Assembly: GCA_937906165.1 (NCBI GenBank)
Contig: CALCYA010000005.1
Span: 1 to 12,488 of the forward strand
DNA: 12,488 nucleotides
Reading direction: 5' to 3'
Source: an uncultured Bacteroidales bacterium
GTDB lineage: Bacteria > Bacteroidota > Bacteroidia > Bacteroidales > Bacteroidaceae
Shown here: positions 7,572 to 12,488 of the stretch, in pieces
How the letters are laid out: every line of letters starts with the position of its first letter
How positions within the stretch are numbered: the first letter of the stretch is position 1
Notes under the pieces: model-generated
What the model was told of the DNA's origin: nothing
The model's input: only the letters and a program-made list of their open reading frames with translations
Database searches by the model: none
Program-made: the position numbers and the translations under genes

Positions 7572-8552
7572 ATGGCTAAACGATTCATCCCGCGTCCTTC
7601 AATTTTGAGTGAGATAAAGAACTATTTCATGATCACTCTCGGACTTGCATTTTATGCCTTTGCATGGAACTTTTTTATGGAGCCTTACACTTTTGTGACA
7701 GGAGGTGTAACCGGTGTCTGTGCCATAATACAGTACACTACCGGGGTGCCAATCCAGTACTCTTACTTCCTCATAAACATGGTGCTGATATTAATTGCCA
7801 TATGGCAGCTTGGACTCAAGTTCTGCATAAAGACAATATATGCAATCATAGCTCTTACACTGTTCCTTCAGCTGTTCCAGATGGTGTTTGACGTATACCC
7901 CAATGCATCGGAAATTATCGGACCGGACAAACAGCTTGAATCGTGTATTGTTGGTTCAATATTCACCGGACTGGGCCTGGCATTCTGTTTCCTTAGCAAT
8001 GGAAGTTCCGGCGGTGTAGACATCATTGCCGCAATTGTGAACAAGTACAAGGATGTAAGTTTCGGCCGTGCCATGCTCTATGTGGACGCATGTATAGTAA
8101 TAAGCAGTTTCTTCATAATCCCTACAAACGACACGGCACTGAGCCTCCAGAAGGTATTCTACGGATTCATCAACCTTGTGATAGTGAACGTATCACTGGA
8201 CTACATGGTGAACAGCAACCGTCAGGCAGTGCAGTTCTTCATCTTCTCGAGCAAGTACGATGAGATTGCATACTACATAACACGTCATCTTAAACGTGGT
8301 GTCACACTGCTTGACTCCATAGGATACTATTCGGGAAAGGAGAGTAAGGTTGTTACAACCATAGCACGCGCCAACCAGGCGAACCAGCTGTTGAGCGCGA
8401 TAAAGCAGATTGACCCCAATGCACTCGTGTCACAGTCAAAAGTAATGGCCGTATATGGATTGGGCTTCGACAAGATAAAAGCCAAGGCAAAGAAGGTCAA
8501 GTTCGATGCAAATGAACCTAAGGAACTTGTAAAAACAGAAGAAAAACAATGA
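7572..8552 (+). CDS. YitT-family membrane protein (DUF161 with C-terminal DUF2179)
   Basis: The 326-residue protein has about six hydrophobic segments, near residues 17-35, 61-81, 86-106, 124-144, 167-185 and 194-213. Two glycine-rich loops, TGGVTG (43-48) and SNGSSGGVDIIA (142-153), form the internal repeat typical of the YitT/DUF161 family. The soluble C-terminal domain, about 220-302 (FFIFSSKYDEIAYYI to YGLGFDKIK), is DUF2179. A lysine-rich tail follows. The substrate or role of the family is not established, so I give none. It begins 48 bp after leuS, with an A/T-rich run before the ATG in place of a Shine-Dalgarno site. Its stop overlaps the rdgB start in ATGA, so the two are almost certainly co-transcribed and coupled. 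The family call is secure. Confidence 0.92.
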   Translation: MAKRFIPRPSILSEIKNYFMITLGLAFYAFAWNFFMEPYTFVTGGVTGVCAIIQYTTGVPIQYSYFLINMVLILIAIWQLGLKFCIKTIYAIIALTLFLQLFQMVFDVYPNASEIIGPDKQLESCIVGSIFTGLGLAFCFLSNGSSGGVDIIAAIVNKYKDVSFGRAMLYVDACIVISSFFIIPTNDTALSLQKVFYGFINLVIVNVSLDYMVNSNRQAVQFFIFSSKYDEIAYYITRHLKRGVTLLDSIGYYSGKESKVVTTIARANQANQLLSAIKQIDPNALVSQSKVMAVYGLGFDKIKAKAKKVKFDANEPKELVKTEEKQ

Positions 8553-9136
8553 AACTTGTATTCGCAACAAACAACAGACATAAGCTCGACGAGGTAAGGG
8601 CCATTGTTGGCGATAAGGTAGAGGTACTCTCACTGAACGACATAGGTTGCCACGACGACATCCCCGAGACAGCCGACACCTTGCAGGGCAACGCGCTCAT
8701 CAAGGCACGTTACATATATGAGAAGTTCGGAGTAGACTGCTTTGCCGATGACACCGGCCTTGAAGTAGAGGCTCTTGACGGTGCACCGGGAGTATTTTCG
8801 GCGCGTTATGCCGGTGAGGAGTGCGACTCCGAGGCCAACATGCAGAAGCTATTACAAAATTTAACAGGAAAAAGTAACCGCAACGCACAATTTCGCACAG
8901 TTATCGCGTTAATTATTAAGGGAGAGGAAAAACTCTTCAACGGCATTGTAAAAGGAACAATCACCGAAGAGAAGAGGGGAGACTCAGGGTTCGGATACGA
9001 CCCAGTGTTTGTTCCAGAAGGTTTTTCCGAGAGTTTTGCACAGATGAGCGGGGATATGAAGAACAGCATAAGCCACCGCTACCGCGCAACCCTGGAACTT
9101 AGTAATTACCTGAAAGAGAACTATGAAGCTGTTTAA
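8549..9136 (+). CDS. rdgB: Non-canonical purine NTP pyrophosphatase (RdgB/HAM1)
   Basis: This 195-residue enzyme hydrolyses ITP, dITP and XTP to the monophosphate and pyrophosphate, keeping deaminated purines out of nucleic acids. The key residues all fall one position before their E. coli RdgB counterparts: Lys12 in TNNRHK, Glu40 in IPETADT, Lys52, the catalytic Asp68 in ADDTGLEVEALDGAPG, Lys171, His176 and Arg177 in SHRYRA. FGYDPVF is at 148-154. The length is normal and the start is fixed by the 4-base ATGA overlap with the preceding membrane protein gene. Its last 14 bases overlap the start of a possible 48-codon ORF in another frame. Together with mutS across the intergenic region it is a genome-maintenance gene, but the two are in opposite transcripts. 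Confidence 0.97.
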   Translation: MKLVFATNNRHKLDEVRAIVGDKVEVLSLNDIGCHDDIPETADTLQGNALIKARYIYEKFGVDCFADDTGLEVEALDGAPGVFSARYAGEECDSEANMQKLLQNLTGKSNRNAQFRTVIALIIKGEEKLFNGIVKGTITEEKRGDSGFGYDPVFVPEGFSESFAQMSGDMKNSISHRYRATLELSNYLKENYEAV

Positions 9137-9269
9137 ATTTCTTTCAAAAAAGATTATTACATTGCCCGCGAGTTGTGCTTGCCTTTTTATGCTCTTTTTT
9201 GTCTGTTTTCCCCTTTTTCGCAGTTACATAGCCCGCTATGCGCCTTTGAAAAATGAAAAAACATCCTAA
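9123..9269 (+). CDS. Candidate small membrane protein, 48 residues
   Basis: An ATG inside the end of rdgB opens a frame of 48 codons ending in TAA at 9267-9269. The product starts MKLFKFLSKK, then has a hydrophobic stretch of about 22 residues (11-32) with cysteines at 18, 20 and 28, then a basic tail (RSYIARYAPLKNEK). This is the plan of a single-pass small membrane protein with a positive N-terminus. It fills most of the 178-bp gap between rdgB and porZ and leaves 45 bp before porZ, similar to the leuS-YitT gap. Against it: all seven phenylalanines are TTT while neighbours often use TTC, the T-rich tract alone could create a hydrophobic frame, and I recognise no homologue. No lipobox is clear. 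Confidence 0.35.
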   Translation: MKLFKFLSKKIITLPASCACLFMLFFVCFPLFRSYIARYAPLKNEKTS

Positions 9270-9314
9270 AAAAGACCTATAAAAATTTCAAGGACATAAA
9301 TTAAAACAGCTTCT

Positions 9315-11618
9315 ATGATTAAACGTTTTATTGCACTTTTTTCTATACTGATTGCCTTGACAGCCAGTGCCGGAGTAGGGGATTGGGTGCTGTACCCGTC
9401 GTACCACAACGCAACATACTGCCAGAAAGCTGGTGACAGGATATATGTCCTTGCATCAGGAGCGCTATACTCATACAACACAAGCGATGACGAGGTGCGC
9501 ACATACGACAAGATAAATACCCTTAGTGACATTGACATCACACACATAGCATATTGTAAGGATATAAAGGCCCTTGTCATAGTATACAGCAATGCCAACA
9601 TCGATATACTCTACGATGACGACGAGGTATACAACATGTCGGACTTCAAGAACAAGACACTGCCGAGCAAGAAAATAAACGGCATAAACATCCAAGGTAC
9701 AACAGCCTACCTGTCGACATCATTCGGAATAGTGGAGATAGACCTTGAGGAGTATGAGTTCACAAACACATACAACACAGGCCTGAACACCTATTGCACC
9801 TACCTTTTCAAGGACAAGCTCTTTTGCGGAACAGAGACAGGAATGTTCTGCTGCGACATAAACAAGAACCTTCTCGACAAGAACAACTGGGTAAAAAAGA
9901 ACAACTACTTTACAAAGGCAATATGTGAGCTCGGTGGCCTGTTATATTGCTACCTTGACGACTTTGGAATATACAGTTATAATGCCGATACCAACATTCT
10001 CAAGGACCTTATCTACAACCATGGCGAGAAGTACAATGCCATGTACAGCACAGGTAGTGAGATCATAGCATCGGCAAAGAAGAAAACAACCGTCATCACC
10101 GGTCCGCAGGATGCAACAGTATACAGGAATACAGGTAGTAACTTCATTCTCAAGGACGGCAACAGCTTCTGGGACTGCAAGGGATACAAGGGATTTGTCA
10201 AGTGCGACATAAAGGACAACAATATTGTTGAAGTTGCGACACCCATTGTCCCCAACTGCCCAATAAGGAACTACTGCGAGTTCATGCAGTTCACAAACGA
10301 CGACAAACTGCTTGTAGCTGGCGGAAACCTCAATTTCTTCGACATCACATTCTATGACGGTACACTGATGGAGTACGACTACCTTGATGACAGGTGGACC
10401 AACCTCCCCGAAGATACCATAAAGCAGGTTACCGGGATTCCCTACTTGAACTTGTGTTCCATTGATGAGGACCCTACAGAACCAGGACACTATTTTGCAG
10501 GCTCGTTCGGATACGGACTATATGAGTTCCGCGACGGAAAGTTTGTAAAGCACTACAGTTTGGACAACAGCCCGTTGGAGAGTGTATTGCCCTCATCGCG
10601 CGAAGCTAACAGATTTGTGCGCATAACATCAGTGAAGTTCGACAACGAAGGCAACCTGTGGTGTATAAACACAGGAGTGAAGAACATTGTCAAAATATTG
10701 AAGAAAGACGGCACCTGGACAGAACTATATTACAAGGCCGTGGATAAACTGCCTACAATTGTAGACCCATTCATTGATTCGAGGGGCTGGCTATGGCTCA
10801 CATCGTTGCAGGAAGAGACAGGAGTGTTCTGCGCCAAGATGAACGTCACACCATTTGATACAAGCGACGACGAGTCCAAGATATGGCTCAACAAGTTCAC
10901 TAACCAGGACGGTATAAGCTACGACATATATCAGGTATATGCTGTGGTAGAGGATATGAACGGAGAGATATGGGTGGGTACAAACACAGGACTCTTTGTT
11001 ATCGACAACCCAAAGACATTCTTCGACAAAGGCATCTTCAAACAGATTAAAGTGCCCCGCAACGACGGCACAGGCCTTGCCGACTATCTGCTGAGCGGAA
11101 CATATATAAAGGCAATGAAGGTTGACGGCGCCAACCGCAAGTGGGTGGGAACAAACGACAACGGCGTATACCTGATAAGTGCCGACGGAAAAGAGACAAT
11201 ACACCACTTTACCACAGAGAACTCACCGCTGCCGTCGAACAACATCGTGAGCATAGCAATCAACGGCAAGAGCGGCGAAGTGTTCATAGGCACCGACAAG
11301 GGAATGGCAAGCTATATGAGCGACGCCACACGCCCGCAGGATACACTTGACGAGAAGAACATATATGCCTATCCCAACCCCGTGAGAGCCAATTACAGCG
11401 GAAATATATCAATTGTAGGACTCACCCACGACTGTAACGTAAAAATCGTCGATGCGGCAGGATTTTTAATCAATGAGGGCCAATCAAACGGCGGACAGTA
11501 CAACTGGAACGGACGCAACCAGCAAGGCGAGAAGGTACCGAGCGGAGTGTATTACGTTCTAACATATGACAGCAACGGCGACGAAGGAGTAGCTACAAAG
11601 ATACTTGTTACGAAATAA
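9315..11618 (+). CDS. porZ: PorZ-like exported beta-propeller protein with type IX secretion C-terminal domain
   Basis: The 767-residue protein begins with a signal peptide (MIKRFIALFSILIALTASA, likely cut after residue 19). The mature start GVGDWVLYPSYHNA and the following repeats match the PorZ N-terminal propeller as I remember it. Further blades of the two-component-regulator propeller type appear at GEIWVGTNTGLFVID (550-564), RKWVGTNDNGVYLIS (608-622) and GEVFIGTDKGM (654-664). The C-terminus from 684 (YAYPNPVR to VPSGVYYVL and KILVTK) is a type A T9SS sorting domain or its FlgD-like relative. Porphyromonas gingivalis PorZ is of similar length (776) and helps deliver anionic LPS to the surface attachment complex with PorU, PorV and PorQ. 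Many Bacteroidales carry a homologue, and whether all perform that job is not shown. The mature protein is rich in Cys, Tyr, Asn and Asp. It is last in the leuS run and followed by a strong terminator. Confidence 0.85.
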   Translation: MIKRFIALFSILIALTASAGVGDWVLYPSYHNATYCQKAGDRIYVLASGALYSYNTSDDEVRTYDKINTLSDIDITHIAYCKDIKALVIVYSNANIDILYDDDEVYNMSDFKNKTLPSKKINGINIQGTTAYLSTSFGIVEIDLEEYEFTNTYNTGLNTYCTYLFKDKLFCGTETGMFCCDINKNLLDKNNWVKKNNYFTKAICELGGLLYCYLDDFGIYSYNADTNILKDLIYNHGEKYNAMYSTGSEIIASAKKKTTVITGPQDATVYRNTGSNFILKDGNSFWDCKGYKGFVKCDIKDNNIVEVATPIVPNCPIRNYCEFMQFTNDDKLLVAGGNLNFFDITFYDGTLMEYDYLDDRWTNLPEDTIKQVTGIPYLNLCSIDEDPTEPGHYFAGSFGYGLYEFRDGKFVKHYSLDNSPLESVLPSSREANRFVRITSVKFDNEGNLWCINTGVKNIVKILKKDGTWTELYYKAVDKLPTIVDPFIDSRGWLWLTSLQEETGVFCAKMNVTPFDTSDDESKIWLNKFTNQDGISYDIYQVYAVVEDMNGEIWVGTNTGLFVIDNPKTFFDKGIFKQIKVPRNDGTGLADYLLSGTYIKAMKVDGANRKWVGTNDNGVYLISADGKETIHHFTTENSPLPSNNIVSIAINGKSGEVFIGTDKGMASYMSDATRPQDTLDEKNIYAYPNPVRANYSGNISIVGLTHDCNVKIVDAAGFLINEGQSNGGQYNWNGRNQQGEKVPSGVYYVLTYDSNGDEGVATKILVTK

Positions 11619-11675
11619 AACTACACCGGAGTATTTATTCCGTTGTAGAGAATAATAAACATTTCCAATAAAGAA

Positions 11676-11714
11676 ATAAAATTACTCTCGTCAATATGAC
11701 GGGAGTAATTTTAT
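11676..11714 (+). terminator. Rho-independent terminator after porZ
   Basis: An 18-bp stem (11676-11693 with 11697-11714) contains one G-U pair and closes on the 3-base loop ATA. The inner stem CGTCA/TGACG and the CTC/GAG section give it strength, and the outer part is ATAAAATTA/TAATTTTAT, which provides a U-rich 3' side on both strands. It lies 58 bp after the porZ stop. Confidence 0.85.
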
Positions 11715-11717
11715 GGC

Positions 11718-11874
11718 AATAATATAGAAGTTGTCCATTGATACAAATATCTACTGCGATGATGTCATCCCGACAGAGCGCAGCGACGAGGGATCTCAAA
11801 AATATCGCGAAATAAGAGATTCTTCACATTCGTTCAGAATGACATGATACGTTTTGGACAACATCTATATTATT
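11718..11874. repeat. 157-bp nested inverted-repeat element enclosing palindromic repeat copy 2
   Basis: The outer arms are AATAATATAGAAGTTGTCCA (11718-11737) and its inverted partner at 11855-11874; they match at 19 of 20 positions, with the one mismatch at 11729/11863. Inside lies the imperfect palindrome at 11762-11845. The layout is that of a MITE-like element with terminal inverted repeats, or of a very long cruciform. No clear target-site duplication flanks it, and no transposase is encoded. The copy at 4553-4629 lacks these outer arms. Confidence 0.65.
11762..11845. repeat. Imperfect palindromic intergenic repeat, copy 2
   Basis: The element opens ATGTCATCCCGACAGAGCGC and closes CGTTCAGAATGACAT, with terminal pairing ATGTCAT/ATGACAT and inner ATCTC/GAGAT around a loop of about 20 bases. 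The arms are those of the copy at 4553-4629 with a few substitutions, while the loop is different in sequence and length. It sits after the porZ terminator and before the acetyltransferase gene. Confidence 0.85.
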
Positions 11875-11885
11875 ACTATTTTTAT

Positions 11886-11893
11886 TAACTTAG
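11886..11893 (+). promoter_or_regulatory. Possible -7 box for the acetyltransferase gene
   Basis: TAACTTAG followed by CG has one mismatch from TAnnTTTG and would start transcription about 14 bases before the ATG. The nearest TTTG (11853-11856), in the right flank of the nested repeat, is 29 bases away, which is too far for a normal spacer. Confidence 0.3.
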
Positions 11894-11913
11894 CGGAATA
11901 ATAACCAGAATCA

Positions 11914-12426
11914 ATGATCAGCATTACCCAAGCAACAGAATCATACATTCATGTTATCAAATCTATGGCTGATGTCGTTTTCAGGAACACATACAGCAGT
12001 ATACTTACCGCTGAACAGGTAGAGTATATGATGGAGTGGATGTACTCCGACAATAGCCTTGAGAAACAGTTTAGCGACCTACATAGTTACTTTATTGCAT
12101 GGTGTAACGGCATTCCTGTAGGGTATATGTCAATACAAAAAGAAAGTATTACAGAGGATAACATTACTGTCTACCATTTGCATAAACTTTATGTAATGCC
12201 AGAATGGCAAGGTAGTGGAGTAGGGGAGCTTCTATTTAAAAAAGCTTGCGAATATGCAACACTTAATAAAAATAGTGCCAAAGTGCGTATAGAGCTTAAT
12301 GTAAACCGTTATAACAAGGCAGTAAGGTTCTATATTAGAATGGGTATGGAAATTGCCCGTGAAGGGGATTTCCCAATAGGTGACGGATTTTATATGAACG
12401 ACTATATTATGAGTTTGGAATTATAA
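11914..12426 (+). CDS. GNAT-family N-acetyltransferase
   Basis: This 170-residue single-domain protein should transfer an acetyl group from acetyl-CoA to an amine. The acetyl-CoA pyrophosphate-binding loop is QGSGVG (99-104) within LHKLYVMPEWQGSGVGELL, and the later strand-helix motif is NRYNKAVRFYIRMGM (131-145). The N-terminal part (FRNTYSSILTAEQVEYMM, then SLEKQFSDLHSYFIAWCNG) resembles the layout of PaiA-like polyamine acetyltransferases, but the substrate cannot be read from the sequence. The gene is clearly more AT-rich than leuS or porZ: one 60-base line near 12241 has 20 G+C, against 38 in a leuS line near 6121. It stands alone after a terminator and a repeat element, which suggests an accessory gene, possibly acquired. 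Confidence 0.88.
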   Translation: MISITQATESYIHVIKSMADVVFRNTYSSILTAEQVEYMMEWMYSDNSLEKQFSDLHSYFIAWCNGIPVGYMSIQKESITEDNITVYHLHKLYVMPEWQGSGVGELLFKKACEYATLNKNSAKVRIELNVNRYNKAVRFYIRMGMEIAREGDFPIGDGFYMNDYIMSLEL

Positions 12427-12447
12427 AATTTTATCATTCTATATTTG
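12414..12447 (+). promoter_or_regulatory. Promoter for a gene beyond the right edge
   Basis: TATATTTG at 12440-12447, followed by CA, matches the Bacteroidetes -7 box TAnnTTTG exactly. TTTG at 12414-12417, in the last codons of the acetyltransferase gene, would be the -33 box, with a 22-base spacer that is a little long. Transcription would begin near 12454. No coding frame is established before the window ends. Confidence 0.5.
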
Positions 12448-12488
12448 CACTGTCATTGACTCGTTTTGCTTTTCGCAACCCAAACGGC

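Larger units (their letters stand above)
11619..11913. other. Intergenic region between porZ and the acetyltransferase gene
   Basis: This 295-bp gap contains the porZ terminator, the nested inverted repeat 11718-11874 and a weak -7 box before the next gene. No open frame here is convincing. Confidence 0.85.

Noticed and set aside
9137..9314. Terminator or promoter between rdgB and porZ
   Set aside because: The T-rich tract has no adequate GC stem before it (only CATAG/CTATG at 9227-9240), and no TAnnTTTG match is present.
12451..12488. Possible further copy of the palindromic repeat at the right edge (opens TGTCATT)
   Set aside because: After TGTCATT the sequence GACTCGTTTTGC does not follow the CCGACAGAGC arm, so only seven bases agree.
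1..12488. CRISPR array, tRNA, rRNA or insertion sequence
   Set aside because: I saw no regularly spaced direct repeats, no cloverleaf-like sequence in the intergenic gaps and no transposase frame.

Overview
The window reads as an ordinary chromosomal stretch from a member of the Bacteroidales (Bacteroides/Prevotella/Muribaculaceae type). The reasons are: start codons preceded by A-rich leaders instead of Shine-Dalgarno sequences; several matches to the Bacteroidetes -7 box TAnnTTTG; a PorZ-like exported beta-propeller protein with a type IX secretion C-terminal domain; and lineage-style LeuRS and MutS sequences. The genus cannot be fixed from the sequence alone.

Layout. On the minus strand lie katA (97-1602, haem catalase) and mutS (1690-4317, mismatch recognition ATPase), 87 bp apart and divided by a 34-bp dyad that resembles a terminator or operator. 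A divergent intergenic region (4318-4691) carries promoter-like elements, a short perfect hairpin and one copy of an imperfect palindromic repeat. On the plus strand follows a probable operon: leuS (leucyl-tRNA synthetase), a YitT-family membrane protein, rdgB (ITP/XTP/dITP pyrophosphatase, start overlapping the previous stop as ATGA), a candidate 48-codon membrane ORF that I found by reading the rdgB-porZ gap, and porZ. A strong hairpin terminator ends the run. A second copy of the palindromic repeat, enclosed in a further 20-bp inverted repeat, then precedes an AT-rich GNAT acetyltransferase gene (11914-12426). A canonical TAnnTTTG promoter box lies near the right edge and should serve a gene outside the window.

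How the genes relate. katA, mutS and rdgB all bear on oxidative or nucleotide damage: peroxide removal, mismatch repair and cleansing of deaminated purine nucleotides. They lie in two divergent units, so this may be only coincidental proximity. LeuRS serves translation. PorZ belongs to cell-surface delivery by the type IX system, but no other component of that system is present here. I see no tRNA, rRNA, CRISPR array, prophage or complete insertion sequence.

No clear new multi-gene system is visible. The items most worth a second look are the nested palindromic element at 11718-11874 and its relative at 4553-4629 (with a possible third copy cut at base 1), the small membrane ORF between rdgB and porZ, and the dyad directly in front of katA.
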